NCBI RefSeq assembly: GCF_033898505.1
Contig: NZ_JAXAFK010000008.1
Location: forward strand, 1 to 64,000
DNA: 64,000 bases
Reading direction: 5' to 3'
DNA from: Pectobacterium carotovorum
GTDB lineage: Bacteria > Pseudomonadota > Gammaproteobacteria > Enterobacterales > Enterobacteriaceae
Positions 15,685 to 24,095 of this stretch are shown here, in pieces (positions within the stretch are counted from its first letter, which is position 1; the number at the start of each line of letters is the position of its first letter). The notes below the pieces were generated by a model. That model was given only the letters and a program-made list of their open reading frames with translations, was not told where the DNA came from and did not search any database. Position numbers and translations under genes: made by a program.

Positions 15685-16080
15685 TCAGACATTGTTTCCC
15701 GTCCCGCTGAACATGCTACGGGCATTATTGCGGGTTTCGTCATCAGACGACACCGAATCGCTCATTTGCTTTGGAGACTGAGGGGCTGTGGTTACTACCT
15801 CACGCTCCCTGCCCTGCAGCAACGCCTCGGTTTCCCGCGGGTAAACAGCTTTAAGAAGCTGCAGCAGATCATCAAATGACGTATCGCGTTTAAGCAGCTC
15901 GCTGAACAGGAACGGCAGGCGTTCGTCCTGTTTGCCAAATGCGAAACCGGTAAGCAGCGCGGCGCGCCATAAACGCCCCCTTTCCCCCTGAGGCGTTTCG
16001 TCCGTTTTCTGGCAGACAAAGCGGTCCGCTTCGTTAGTTTCAGGATTCAGGTAAAACGTAATTTTGCGTCGCGTATCCAT
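15685..16080 (-). CDS. stbB: ParR/StbB-like centromere-binding protein
   Basis: This is a 131-residue protein with the StbB/ParR plan: MDTRRKITFYLNPETNEAD (R1 ParR-like ribbon-helix-helix start), PQGERGRLWRAALLTG, PFLFSELL and an acidic tail with DDETRNNARSM. ParR binds parC upstream and links it to ParM filaments that push plasmid copies apart. It follows stbA after five bases, as in R1 and R100. Confidence 0.92.
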   Translation of the reverse strand: MDTRRKITFYLNPETNEADRFVCQKTDETPQGERGRLWRAALLTGFAFGKQDERLPFLFSELLKRDTSFDDLLQLLKAVYPRETEALLQGREREVVTTAPQSPKQMSDSVSSDDETRNNARSMFSGTGNNV

Positions 16081-16085
16081 GGTTT

Positions 16086-17042
16086 TTATCCAATAAGGTA
16101 CATACCGTTAACTAAGTCGAACTGAGACGTACTGGTTTTGTAGAAACGTTCATCCCTGACTGCACAGTGTTTTTTGACTGCCTCTGCAATGAGTTCGGCG
16201 CCACCGCCAATGACCATTACATGCGAGTATCCCTCAAAGCGACTGACAGCTTCAATAACCCTGTTAACAAGCCGGCTGTGAGCCGATGTTATTGCTTCGC
16301 GAACAAGATCGATGCGTGAGGTATCGTTAATGCGTGAAGCCAAGTAAGCCGCATCGTTACGGTGAATGATGATATCGTCAGCCAGATAGCTGCTTCCCTT
16401 TGTGCGAGCCAGCGAAAGAGCGTCTCTTACGGCACCGGTAATCAGAGAGACGCCCAGCGTGGAATCACCGTAGATACGCGATATTCCGCGCATTTTTCCC
16501 ATCACCTGAGAAATATCGAGTGTCGTTCCGCCCAGGTCAACGATCAGCAATGAATCAAGCTCATTCAGATTTTTAACGACCTCAAAACCAGCCGGGATAG
16601 ATTCCGGCATCACGTCAACGTGACGTATTGAGAAGGTTTCTCCCCCATTGAGCTCCACCGGTCGTAGCAAGTTTGTTTTCTTGCGCAGAATGTTCCCTTC
16701 GTTGGGCTGGTTATTCTTGTCGTAATACTCCGCAAGCGGCAGTGTGACCACGATATCCACTTCACATGGGCCAATACCGCTGTTTAGAAGCGCGTGATGA
16801 ACGGCTACAACGTTCACATCGCTGTACTGCCATGCAACGTTAGTCGTAACCACCGCCTCCGGACTTATCGGATCAAAAGAATACTGCTCCCCGTTAAGCT
16901 GATAGTTAAACGCCTGCTGAGCGCCGAACGCCACAGCCCATTCACGCTTGAAGCTGTTAGGGCTGATTGATTGCCTTACCTCTCCGGCTTCGTTCCATTG
17001 CAGTTTGATATTGGTAGAGCCGTCATCAATGAAAATTTTCAT
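16086..17042 (-). CDS. stbA: ParM/StbA actin-like plasmid segregation ATPase
   Basis: This is a 318-residue protein, the size of R1 ParM. The nucleotide-binding motifs are [13 protein letters not shown] (phosphate 1), [13 protein letters not shown] (phosphate 2) and [10 protein letters not shown] (adenosine). Long blocks such as [12 protein letters not shown] and [12 protein letters not shown] match ParM closely. It forms dynamic filaments that segregate plasmid copies. ATG 17042 is chosen over GTG 17051: it gives the MKIFIDDGS start and AAGG lies eight bases upstream. Confidence 0.95.
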   Translation of the reverse strand: MKIFIDDGSTNIKLQWNEAGEVRQSISPNSFKREWAVAFGAQQAFNYQLNGEQYSFDPISPEAVVTTNVAWQYSDVNVVAVHHALLNSGIGPCEVDIVVTLPLAEYYDKNNQPNEGNILRKKTNLLRPVELNGGETFSIRHVDVMPESIPAGFEVVKNLNELDSLLIVDLGGTTLDISQVMGKMRGISRIYGDSTLGVSLITGAVRDALSLARTKGSSYLADDIIIHRNDAAYLASRINDTSRIDLVREAITSAHSRLVNRVIEAVSRFEGYSHVMVIGGGAELIAEAVKKHCAVRDERFYKTSTSQFDLVNGMYLIG

Positions 17043-17051
17043 ACCTTTCAC

Positions 17052-17260
17052 CTTGGAATAGTTGGGATTGAAACGAGCACAAACAAAAACAAAATAGAGA
17101 ACAAACAGAGAACAATAAGAGAATTATACAAATCATGGCCGCAATAGCAACCGCGCAAGAGAAGTATTTGAGAAGTATTTGAGAAGAAAAAAGAAAAGAA
17201 CAGAGATTGCAGCTATTTATAAGCCAGGTATTTGCGCCTAATAATCAGCCGCTTGAAATA
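17052..17260. repeat. Probable parC centromere/promoter of stbAB
   Basis: The region upstream of stbA contains short repeats: ACAAACAAAAACAAAAT and GAGAACAAACAGAGAACAAT near 17080-17120, and a tandem GAGAAGTATTT pair near 17160-17185. In R1 the centromere parC lies exactly here and consists of direct repeats flanking the promoter. The repeats here are looser than in R1, so the exact ParR sites are uncertain. Confidence 0.55.
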
Positions 17261-17305
17261 AAGGGACTGAGAATAGCTTGCTTAAAAGAGGAATCATAAA
17301 AATAA

Positions 17306-17325
17306 TACTGTATATAAACACAGTT
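17306..17325 (+). promoter_or_regulatory. LexA (SOS) box
   Basis: TACTGTATATAAACACAGTT fits the SOS box: CTG and CAG separated by ten AT-rich bases, and the common TACTGTATATA start. It ends 16 bases before the umuD-like ATG. The two genes are therefore probably repressed by host LexA and induced by DNA damage or by single-stranded DNA entry. Confidence 0.9.
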
Positions 17326-17341
17326 ATGAAAGGGGTAAAAA

Positions 17342-17776
17342 ATGGCTGAAATCAGTTTTATCGCACCTGCCGAATCACCCGATTTGATACAGCTGCCGTT
17401 ATTCTACGATCGGGTCTCATGTGGTTTCCCTTCGCCTGCAGCCGACTATACAGAGTCCGAGCTGGACCTGAATGAATATTGTATCCAACGCCGCAGCTCC
17501 ACCTACTTTGTCCGGGCCATAGGAAACTCGATGCACGACATTGGTCTACACAGCGGCGATCTGCTCATTGTGGACAAGGCCGAACGGCCGCAGCACGGCG
17601 ACATCGTCATAGCCGAAATCGATGGCGAGTTCACGGTAAAGAAATTGCTCCTGACACCCCGGCTGGGACTGCAGGCGATGAATACCGCTTACCCTACACT
17701 TTGGCCAGATCCCGATAATCTCCAGATCTTTGGGGTCGTGACGGCTTTTATCCACAAAACTCGGGGGCGGGACTGA
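17342..17776 (+). CDS. umuD: UmuD-like SOS mutagenesis protein (S24 peptidase)
   Basis: This is a 144-residue protein of the UmuD/MucA/ImpA group. The self-cleavage site Cys-Gly lies in SCGFPSPA (residues 27-28), the nucleophile Ser in GNSMHD (about 64) and the general base Lys in FTVKKLLL (about 101). RecA filaments trigger its cleavage to the active UmuD' form, which joins UmuC as Pol V. AAGGGG precedes the start. Its stop overlaps the umuC start. SOS control is supported by the LexA box upstream. Confidence 0.93.
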   Translation: MAEISFIAPAESPDLIQLPLFYDRVSCGFPSPAADYTESELDLNEYCIQRRSSTYFVRAIGNSMHDIGLHSGDLLIVDKAERPQHGDIVIAEIDGEFTVKKLLLTPRLGLQAMNTAYPTLWPDPDNLQIFGVVTAFIHKTRGRD

Positions 17777-19047
17777 TGTTTGCCCTGGCTGACGTGAACG
17801 CCTTTTACGCAAGCTGTGAGAAAGTTTTCCGCCCGGACCTGAGAAACAAACCTATCGTCGTCTTAAGCAACAACGATGGCTGCGTGATCGCACGCTCGAA
17901 AGAAGCAAAGCAACTGGGCATCAAGATGGGTATCCCCTGGTTCCAGCTGAAAACAATGCAGTTCCCTGAGCCCGTCATCACGTTCTCCAGTAACTACGAG
18001 CTTTACGCCAGCATGAGCAATCGAGTCATGGCGCATCTGGAAGAGCTGGCGCCTCGCGTGGAGCAATATTCGATTGACGAAATGTTTCTGGATATCCACG
18101 GCATCGATGCCTGTACGGATTATGAAACGTTCGGTCGGCAGCTGCGCGGGCACGTCTTAAGCGGAACCGGACTGACGATCGGTGTCGGAATGGGCCCAAC
18201 CAAAACGCTGGCCAAGTCTGCACAGTGGGCTTCAAAAGAGTGGCCAGAATTTGGAGGCGTGCTAGCCCTGACTAGCGGAAATTCACTGCGGACGGAAAAG
18301 CTGCTTTCGCTGCAGCCGGTTGAGGAAATCTGGGGCGTTGGCCGCCGTATCGGCAAAAAGCTGAATACGTTCGGAGTGATAACCGCTTTGCAGTTGGCGC
18401 GCATGCCCCCTGTCTTTGTACGCAAGAACTTTACCGTGGTGCTGGAGCGAACCGTGCGCGAGCTGAACGGTGAGGCTTGTATATCTCTTGAAGAGGCATC
18501 ACCCGCTAAGCAACAGATTGTTTGCAGCCGCTCATTCGGGGAACGCATCACGACATACGAAGCGCTACGGCAGGCTATCTGCCTGTACGCTGAACGCGCG
18601 GCCGAAAAACTGCGGGGAGAGCGCCAGTACTGCCGGCACATCTTGGTCTTTATCAAAACATCTCCTTTCGCCGTCAACGGATCGTATTACAGCAACATGG
18701 CAAGCGAAAAGCTGCTCATTCCAACCCAAGACACTCGAGACATTATTAACGCAGCAGTGAAGGCCCTAGATCGTATCTGGCTCAATGGGCATCGATATGC
18801 AAAGGCCGGCGTGATGCTGAACGACTTCACTCCCTGTGGCGTTTCTCAGTTAAATCTCTTTGACGAGGTCCAGCCGCGGCTGCACAGCGACGCGCTGATG
18901 AAGGTTCTGGACGGGATCAACAACTCAGGTAAGGGGAAAGTCTGGTTTGCGGGAAGAGGAATAGCCACGGAATGGCAGATGAAAAGAGATATGCTCTCTC
19001 CTGCGTACACCACCAGATGGAGTGATATCCCGACTGCACAATTTTAA
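17776..19047 (+). CDS. umuC: UmuC-like translesion DNA polymerase V subunit
   Basis: This is a 423-residue Y-family polymerase, full length for UmuC/MucB/ImpB. The catalytic palm is visible: FALADVNAFYASCE at residue 2-15 and YSIDEMFLD at about 98-106 with the Asp-Glu pair. Later come VGMGPTKTLAKSA, the helix-hairpin-helix region (VEEIWGVGRRIGKKL) and a little-finger domain with a terminal LNLFDE clamp-binding motif (about 357-362). It performs error-prone bypass with UmuD' and overlaps umuD by one base. Confidence 0.95.
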   Translation: MFALADVNAFYASCEKVFRPDLRNKPIVVLSNNDGCVIARSKEAKQLGIKMGIPWFQLKTMQFPEPVITFSSNYELYASMSNRVMAHLEELAPRVEQYSIDEMFLDIHGIDACTDYETFGRQLRGHVLSGTGLTIGVGMGPTKTLAKSAQWASKEWPEFGGVLALTSGNSLRTEKLLSLQPVEEIWGVGRRIGKKLNTFGVITALQLARMPPVFVRKNFTVVLERTVRELNGEACISLEEASPAKQQIVCSRSFGERITTYEALRQAICLYAERAAEKLRGERQYCRHILVFIKTSPFAVNGSYYSNMASEKLLIPTQDTRDIINAAVKALDRIWLNGHRYAKAGVMLNDFTPCGVSQLNLFDEVQPRLHSDALMKVLDGINNSGKGKVWFAGRGIATEWQMKRDMLSPAYTTRWSDIPTAQF

Positions 19048-19069
19048 AACTAGTCAATGAATAAACATC

Positions 19070-19262
19070 CTAAGGGAACCCCATAGGAACCCTTGGGATA
19101 TCCGTTAAATACCTTTAATACATCCTCAAGATACAAACTCACTTCTTTGATTAGAACCGATCTCGAAGCATACCTTTAAGGTACACATTAGATATTTAAA
19201 AGGGATATTAAGGATACCAAATAAACATCTAATATATACACAGAGGATATCTAAAAGACACC
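19070..19262. repeat. Degenerate GGATATC/GATACC repeats downstream of parB
   Basis: Short words such as GGATATCC, AAATACC, GATACAAA, AAGGTACAC, GGATATTA, GGATACCA and GGATATCTA occur about every 10-12 bases between umuC and the parB-like gene. The same words fill the regions 19620-19705 and 20347-20530. Such clusters around a small ParA/ParB pair are expected of a centromere with operator function. Confidence 0.55.
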
Positions 19263-19266
19263 CCTA

Positions 19267-19614
19267 TTATTTCCCAATTGCACCGTCTCTCTCAAGCTTC
19301 TCCCTGATAGCTTCAATGATGTAAGAACTGAAATCGAGAGACGTCTTACTGGTAGTTTTAAGGTCGGCATGAGCCTCAAAATATGAAACAGGAATGGCTT
19401 TGAGATTTTTAGCTTTAGTCTTGGTAGGTTCAGGGCGGTCAGGAACCTGATTTTGCTTTTCAGCATCACCCGTGGCCTTATCTTCGTTGCTAATATAGTT
19501 ACCCACTTTAGCTGCTTCATTTGCCGAAACAGCCTGTGAAGATGTCTGTAACCGGGCTGAGCCTACTAAGCTTTTGAGTTTCTCAGCCTGCTCATCAATT
19601 TTTTTTTTGCTCAT
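19267..19614 (-). CDS. parB: ParB/ParG-like centromere-binding protein
   Basis: This is a 115-residue protein with a charged, flexible N-terminal half (MSKKKIDEQAEKLKSLVGSA) and a C-terminal region IPVSYFEAHADLKTTSKTS...FSSYIIEAIREKLER compatible with a ribbon-helix-helix fold. It directly follows the ParA gene (90 bases) and is flanked by repeat clusters, as in the ParF/ParG and pB171 par2 type of partition locus. Function is inferred mainly from position and size. Confidence 0.7.
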   Translation of the reverse strand: MSKKKIDEQAEKLKSLVGSARLQTSSQAVSANEAAKVGNYISNEDKATGDAEKQNQVPDRPEPTKTKAKNLKAIPVSYFEAHADLKTTSKTSLDFSSYIIEAIREKLERDGAIGK

Positions 19615-19704
19615 GATTCGTTCCAGGATGTTTGTAGGACATTCTACAAATGCCTTTAAAATACTTGATAGGTATCTTATAAATATCCTAAGGATATCTA
19701 TTCG

Positions 19705-20346
19705 TTAGCTTTTATCTACTATCAATTGCTTAATTTCTTGGACTAAAGCTATGACTTCCTTGCCGCCGGGAGTGCTGCGGCCGTGCAAGGTTTCGGTAAT
19801 ACCCATTCCACTTTCGATAACTTCTTCAAACTCAGCGCGAGAAGATATCCGACTGTTCATCAGCTTCAGGTGCTTAAAGGAAGGGAGTATTGCCTCAAGT
19901 TTTGGAAAGTTCTTCTTATTTGGATTAACTTTGCACAGGTAAAGATAGGCAGTGATATCTGTTTCCATGATTGAACTGATCTCATCAAGAACGCCATCAA
20001 AGTGCATTAGGCCAATTCGTTCTGTAAGAGAGTCTTTAGATGGAACGATGACACAATCTGCAAATGCTACTGCGGTACGAGTGAGATCAGAGTCGAAGCC
20101 ACCACAATCTATAAACAGGTCTTTATCGCTGTTTTTGTATGGCGTCATTATTTCAATCAGTTCTTCGACAGTTTTTGGAACCTTCACGGAGATCGCTTTT
20201 CCATCTGGACGTAGACCCAGAATGATTGAAAGCCCAGTGTGTGTATCAAGATCCACGGCATCTGGGTCCATTTCACCAATAAGGTTTACTGATGTTGTAG
20301 TTTTACCCACACCGCCTTTTGGGTGAGCATTAGCAATAATCGACAT
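19705..20346 (-). CDS. parA: ParA-family partition ATPase (small, type Ib)
   Basis: This is a 213-residue protein without the N-terminal HTH of type Ia ParA. The deviant Walker A is at residues 9-16 (PKGGVGKTT), the A' motif is VDLDTHTG, and the Walker B is LFIDCGGFD. It forms gradients on the nucleoid that position plasmid copies together with the small partner protein. AAGGGAT precedes the ATG. The promoter region upstream is full of GATACC-type repeats, probably bound by the partner for centromere and operator functions. Confidence 0.9.
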   Translation of the reverse strand: MSIIANAHPKGGVGKTTTSVNLIGEMDPDAVDLDTHTGLSIILGLRPDGKAISVKVPKTVEELIEIMTPYKNSDKDLFIDCGGFDSDLTRTAVAFADCVIVPSKDSLTERIGLMHFDGVLDEISSIMETDITAYLYLCKVNPNKKNFPKLEAILPSFKHLKLMNSRISSRAEFEEVIESGMGITETLHGRSTPGGKEVIALVQEIKQLIVDKS

Positions 20347-20530
20347 GATATATCCCTTTTATCCTCATTTGATACCCATTGTGAACCCATAAGATACACA
20401 GTAGGTATCCAATGGATATTTATAGAGTACCTTTTTAAACTATAACGCAACTTGTTGTCAATGGGTTTAAGATACCCCAAAAATACCCGAATAGTATCTT
20501 GTAGATATCCCATAGATACACGACGATATA
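20347..20530. repeat. Repeat cluster upstream of parA (operator/centromere)
   Basis: At least ten variants of GATACC/GGTATC (GATACCCAT, GATACACAG, GGTATCCAA, GGATATTT, AGTACCTT, GATACCCC, AATACCCG, AGTATCTTG, GATATCCC, GATACACG) occur at roughly helical spacing. The density is well above chance and matches the other two clusters flanking the locus. Confidence 0.6.
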
Positions 20531-20589
20531 AAACATAATTTTGTGGGCTGCGGGGAAGTTGAACTTCCCCCCTGAAAAACCGTCTTTTT

Positions 20590-20855
20590 TTGTTTAACTT
20601 ATCCACATATACACTTGATATTTCAATTATTTAGATCAGTATTAAGATCATAAAAGAAAAAGTAAAGATCACATACATTGTATCCTATTGAAAAAAAAGG
20701 ATTAATCACCACTTTAGGCGGTCACTTTCATAAAAAAAGCGGTTATTTTCATAATTTTTGGCGTTTACTTTCATAATAAAGGCGGTTATTTTCATAATCA
20801 TCGAGCGGTCACTTTCATAAAAATAGTGCTTCCAAGCTAACTTATGTGGATAACC
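20590..20855. other. Replication origin of the RepFIB-like replicon
   Basis: Two DnaA boxes, TTATCCACA at 20599-20607 and its complement TGTGGATAA at 20845-20853, bracket an AT-rich stretch with three GATC (Dam) sites near 20633-20668 and five iterons. This is the standard layout of an iteron-controlled theta origin: AT-rich opening region, Rep-binding repeats and DnaA sites next to rep. Confidence 0.85.
20718..20820 (+). repeat. Five upstream iterons
   Basis: The repeats GCGG(T)TCACTTTCATAA or GCGGTTATTTTCATAA start at 20718, 20739, 20761, 20782 and 20805. They are spaced 21-23 bases apart, two helical turns, so that Rep molecules bind on one face. They alternate between TCAC and TTAT variants, and the third reads GCGTTTAC. 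Confidence 0.92.
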
Positions 20856-20862
20856 TGAAAAA

Positions 20863-21747
20863 GTGAATGAAATCAATGAAGATATGAGTCCGTTTGCCAT
20901 TATAAAGAAGGACTCTGGCACAGCTTATGAACTGGTTCCGAACGGTAATAAAACTGTACAACCAGTAGCGCTGCTCAGGCTTAGTGTGTTCACGCCAGTA
21001 TCTCCGCGTGAAAAAGGAAAACGCGACTTTCAAATTGATGCTTCTGAAGAGCTTTCAAGCCTGGAGGTTGCTCGTCAGGAAGGTTATACGAACATAAAAA
21101 TCCAGGGGGCAAAGCTGGGGATGTCCACCGATTTTAAAACCTGGATCGGTATTATTTCTGCATTTTCGAAATACGGATACTCAAGTGACAAAATCACACT
21201 GCCTTTTTCAGAGTTCGCAAGGATGTGTGGACTAAAACCTACGGATATCAATGGACGGGCCCGAAACCGCCTCAGTGATTCACTGTTTAATCTATCAAGC
21301 GTTACTCTTTCTTTCCGAAGTAAGGATGGCAAGCGAAGCCTCATAACCCACTTGGTTCAGCGTGCCGTTCTGGATATGGAATCGGATGTGGTAGAGATTG
21401 TTGGTGATCCGAGCCTGTGGGAGTTGTATCGATATGACCACAAAGTGCTGCTTGGCTTGAAGGCACTGTCTGAGCTCTCTCGTAAAGAAGCAGCACAATC
21501 GCTTTACGTCTACTTTGAAAGTATGCCTGCAGGTACTCTTTATGTCTCAATGAAGCGTCTGCGCGAGCGTTTGGCGATGGAGTCACAGGTCAAGGATCAG
21601 AACGCCATAATAAGGCGTGCCATGGGTGATCTGAGAAGGATTGGGTATCTCAATTACAACGAAATAAAGAAGGGACGGGAGATCATGTTCATCATTCATA
21701 ACCGCTCACCAAAGTTAGGGCTTACAACCCCACCGAACCCTGATTAG
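20863..21747 (+). CDS. repA: RepFIB-like replication initiator (Rep_3 family)
   Basis: This is a 294-residue protein (GTG start; ATG 20884 is an alternative) with the typical IncFIB RepA blocks: NKTVQPVALLRLSVF, TDFKTWIGIISAFSKYG, ITHLVQ, DHKVLLGLKALSEL and IRRAMGDLRRIGYLNY. It has the two winged-helix domains of Rep_3 proteins that bind iterons as monomers and repress as dimers. It is shorter at the C-terminus than classical IncFIB RepA. Iterons on both sides set copy number and incompatibility. Confidence 0.93.
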   Translation: MNEINEDMSPFAIIKKDSGTAYELVPNGNKTVQPVALLRLSVFTPVSPREKGKRDFQIDASEELSSLEVARQEGYTNIKIQGAKLGMSTDFKTWIGIISAFSKYGYSSDKITLPFSEFARMCGLKPTDINGRARNRLSDSLFNLSSVTLSFRSKDGKRSLITHLVQRAVLDMESDVVEIVGDPSLWELYRYDHKVLLGLKALSELSRKEAAQSLYVYFESMPAGTLYVSMKRLRERLAMESQVKDQNAIIRRAMGDLRRIGYLNYNEIKKGREIMFIIHNRSPKLGLTTPPNPD

Positions 21748-21959
21748 CGGTTACTTTCATAATGAGATTTGTGATGGTAGGGTGCTTTCATAATGTATGA
21801 GGTAAAAGCGGTTATTTTCATAATGACGGAGGGCACCAACTGGGTTTTATTGGTGGATTTTCCGTAAAAACCATCAATTTTTGAGCAGCGATTATGAAAG
21901 TAACCCCTTTTTTGCAGAGTCATTATGAAAGAACACATCCAATTATGAAAGTAACCACC
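21747..21959. repeat. Downstream iterons in both orientations
   Basis: Direct copies lie at 21747-21762 and 21808-21823, with a partial one at 21781-21793. Inverted copies TTATGAAAGTAACC lie at 21892-21905 and 21943-21956, with a variant (TTATGAAAGAACAC) at 21923-21936. The last one touches the end of the resolvase gene. In RepFIB the repeats behind repA act in copy control and incompatibility, so the same is expected here. Confidence 0.9.
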
Positions 21960-22742
21960 CTATGAAATACCTTTGAGCATGGCCACCGCATCAGCCCCCG
22001 ACATCTGAAACTGCACCCGATGACGCGCCGCGACATCGAGCGCAAACACTTTGGTATACACCTCCGTCGAGCTAATAGATTTGTGCCCCATCAGCGCCTG
22101 CAGCACTTTCAGCGGTATACCGGCATACAGCATGTGCATCGCGTAGCTGTGACGGAAGGTATGCGGTGTCACCGGCACGGAGAACATCACCCCGTCGGCC
22201 GCGGCGGCCTCCACGGCTTCGCTGAGCCAGGTGCGTACGGTCCGATCGGTGATCTCCCAGACGCGCGCCTTTTCCATTCGGCCGGTGCGCTTGTTACGGC
22301 GCTCCAGGGGGATCTTCAGTGTTGCAATCATCATCTCCAGCTGCGCCACGTACTGCTGATCGGACAGCGGCACCACGCGGTTCGCATCAAACCCCGCGGG
22401 CAGACGACCGGCCCCGCGGGACGCCTTTTCACTGCGCTGCTTGAGTGTGGCCAGCTGCACGAACGGGAAGGGCGGCACCAGTACAAAATCCCCCCGCGTC
22501 AGCGCCAGGGCTTCATTGATGCGCGCGCCGGTGTTCCACAATGTACTGAAAAGAGCTTTGCGGTACAGATCGGGAATATAGTGGAGCAGGGCACTGATCT
22601 CCGGTGCCAGCAGGTATTTGGGGGCACTGTCGTGAATAGCGGCCATCTGACGCAGCGCCAGGGCAGACGGGTAATCGATAGCAACCGGCAGTTGGGGTGT
22701 CGCTCCCACAGGGTAGGGGGCGGGCAGCAAGGGCGTCGTCAT
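21960..22742 (-). CDS. resD: ResD-like tyrosine recombinase (multimer resolution)
   Basis: This is a 260-residue tyrosine recombinase with the catalytic set visible: Arg in TGARINEALAL, HTFRH, GHKS and Tyr in STEVYTKV. Next to RepFIB replicons this position is usually taken by the F ResD-type recombinase, which resolves plasmid multimers at a site near the origin. Its ATG overlaps the stop of the next upstream gene (ATGA). GC content is far higher than in rep, so the boundary at 21960 marks a change of DNA type. Confidence 0.9.
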   Translation of the reverse strand: MTTPLLPAPYPVGATPQLPVAIDYPSALALRQMAAIHDSAPKYLLAPEISALLHYIPDLYRKALFSTLWNTGARINEALALTRGDFVLVPPFPFVQLATLKQRSEKASRGAGRLPAGFDANRVVPLSDQQYVAQLEMMIATLKIPLERRNKRTGRMEKARVWEITDRTVRTWLSEAVEAAAADGVMFSVPVTPHTFRHSYAMHMLYAGIPLKVLQALMGHKSISSTEVYTKVFALDVAARHRVQFQMSGADAVAMLKGIS

Positions 22743-23071
22743 GACAGCTGGCCATCAGCACATTGCCGCGCCAACCACGTCATGGCCGCGTCGGCATAGC
22801 TTTCCCCTGCCGTCACCTTTAGTTTCCCGGTTAGCTCTAACTGACGACCAAAATCGGCCAGCTGGCGCTGCATGGCCAGCAGGTTATCCAGCTGTGACAG
22901 CGAAATGCAGACGCTCTGGATCTGGCGCGCAAACGCATCCAGTTCCTCATCGGCATTAACGCCAGCCCGGAAGGGCAAGGGGCGCTTGATACCGTCTTTG
23001 TCAGACTGCAGCTGCTGGCAGAGCAGCAGCAGGTTGATGCCTTGCTGCGATAAAGACGTGTGTTCTGACAT
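22739..23071 (-). CDS. Hypothetical protein coupled to resD
   Basis: This is a 110-residue helical protein (MSEHTSLSQQGINLLLLCQQ start). It contains a Gln/Leu-rich central part likely to form a coiled coil (ISLSQLDNLLAMQRQLADFG). ATG 23071 is chosen over an upstream start because the protein then begins with a compact domain. It overlaps resD by four bases. No family known to me; accessory function for the recombinase is possible. Confidence 0.65.
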   Translation of the reverse strand: MSEHTSLSQQGINLLLLCQQLQSDKDGIKRPLPFRAGVNADEELDAFARQIQSVCISLSQLDNLLAMQRQLADFGRQLELTGKLKVTAGESYADAAMTWLARQCADGQLS

Positions 23072-23143
23072 CCTGTTGTTCTCACTGAGTGTAAACGATG
23101 TGTACCTTAACCCCATGGCAGCGGAAACCGCCGATATCCCGCA

Positions 23144-23407
23144 TTACTTTTCCCGCAAAAATCTCAGCCCCATATACATGGCTAATCCGGCGCCAACGGG
23201 AACATAAAACCCCGCAAAATAAAAAAACCAGGGTTTAGGCGATATACCGGCATACAGCGTCAGTGTGGCCAGGCAACCCGCACACGCTGCGGCGCTAAAA
23301 CAGGCGCCAACCAACGCATATGACGTGTCCTTTTCCCTGAGGCTATTGACGGTAGTCTCGACTTTACGATAGTCCGGATCGACATCATCATCTTGTGGTT
23401 CTGACAT
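23144..23407 (-). CDS. Small inner-membrane protein
   Basis: This is an 87-residue protein with an acidic N-terminal tail (MSEPQDDDVDPDYRKVE) and two hydrophobic segments (about 32-52 and 58-80), the pattern of a two-pass membrane hairpin. ATG 23407 is preferred to an upstream start. Function unknown. It may be cotranscribed with the genes on either side. Confidence 0.65.
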   Translation of the reverse strand: MSEPQDDDVDPDYRKVETTVNSLREKDTSYALVGACFSAAACAGCLATLTLYAGISPKPWFFYFAGFYVPVGAGLAMYMGLRFLREK

Positions 23408-23417
23408 GCTGCTGCCC

Positions 23418-23633
23418 CTATTCTTTAAACGGCGCGATCCCGTCACGCTGGCACTCATCCAGAAAAACGGCCAGCGAGATCGCCCCCTCCCGTTTCAGCC
23501 CGTCAACGCTGTCAGCGTAAAAATCGGCTCCGCCGTTCAGCCCGATAAAGTCGCCGCGCAACAGCTCGGTTTCCGGGTCAAAACTGATCTCTGCCGTCTG
23601 GCCATTAATTTCCAGGGTGTTCATCTTTTTCAT
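23418..23633 (-). CDS. HicB-like protein (orphan antitoxin-type domain)
   Basis: This is a 71-residue protein: MKKMNTLEINGQTAEISFD, then ETELLRGDFIGLNGGADFYA, and a helix ending in FLDECQRDGIAPFKE. This is the partial RNase H-like fold of HicB antitoxins as found in phage and plasmid versions. No HicA toxin (a small dsRBD-like protein) lies next to it. GAGAAG upstream supports ATG 23633. It may be an orphan regulator or antitoxin remnant. Confidence 0.7.
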   Translation of the reverse strand: MKKMNTLEINGQTAEISFDPETELLRGDFIGLNGGADFYADSVDGLKREGAISLAVFLDECQRDGIAPFKE

Positions 23634-23687
23634 TGCTACTTCTCTCTATGGTGTGGTGATAAAAATACAGCCCGCCATCGGCAGGCT

Positions 23688-23750
23688 AGAAGGCTGTCAT
23701 GCTAATATCCAGATCTATGGTCTGGAAGTCTGTACCCGTTTTCCCGTCAG
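23688..23750 (-). pseudogene. Fragment duplicated from the neighbouring gene
   Basis: Just past the stop of the 23747-24055 gene, another frame reads PDGKTGTDFQTIDLDIS, a near copy of that gene's own PDGKMGTDFQTKNLDCTG (about 23950-24010). About 40 bases are repeated (GGTCTGGAAGTCTGTACCC core on the plus strand). It is probably a relic of a tandem paralogue lost by recombination. Confidence 0.6.
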
Positions 23751-24055
23751 GGCTGTTCCGACATAAAACGCGCTGGCTCAAACGGCCAGCGCTGGTCTCC
23801 TTGCGAGTACACTTCAATCCACTGCAGGGTTCCCTGGGTAAAATGCAGGTAATAGCCTTCCCCTGCGCTGAGGGTTAGCATGCCGTCAAAGTCGATGTCT
23901 TTCCGTTCACTCTGGTCCAGCCAGCACAGCAGACGTCCTTCGGGGGTTATCTCGTAAAAGTCACCCGTGCAATCCAGATTTTTGGTCTGGAAGTCTGTAC
24001 CCATTTTCCCGTCCGGCATCCGGTAGCGAAACCTGACCGTGTCAAACATTCCCAT
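23747..24055 (-). CDS. Hypothetical protein
   Basis: This is a 102-residue protein beginning MGMFDTVRFRYRMPDGKMG, a start seen in many small plasmid and phage proteins of unknown function. It is rich in aromatic and acidic residues with no membrane segment. ATG 24055 has AAGGA eight bases upstream. A fragment of a paralogue follows directly downstream. Confidence 0.65.
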   Translation of the reverse strand: MGMFDTVRFRYRMPDGKMGTDFQTKNLDCTGDFYEITPEGRLLCWLDQSERKDIDFDGMLTLSAGEGYYLHFTQGTLQWIEVYSQGDQRWPFEPARFMSEQP

Positions 24056-24095
24056 ACTCTGCATCCTTAACGCGGTGAACAATCCCGCACGGGTA

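Noticed and set aside
22020..22799. A 259-codon plus-strand frame opposite resD
   Set aside because: His/Arg/Gly-rich mirror of the resD gene, whose catalytic motifs are clear.
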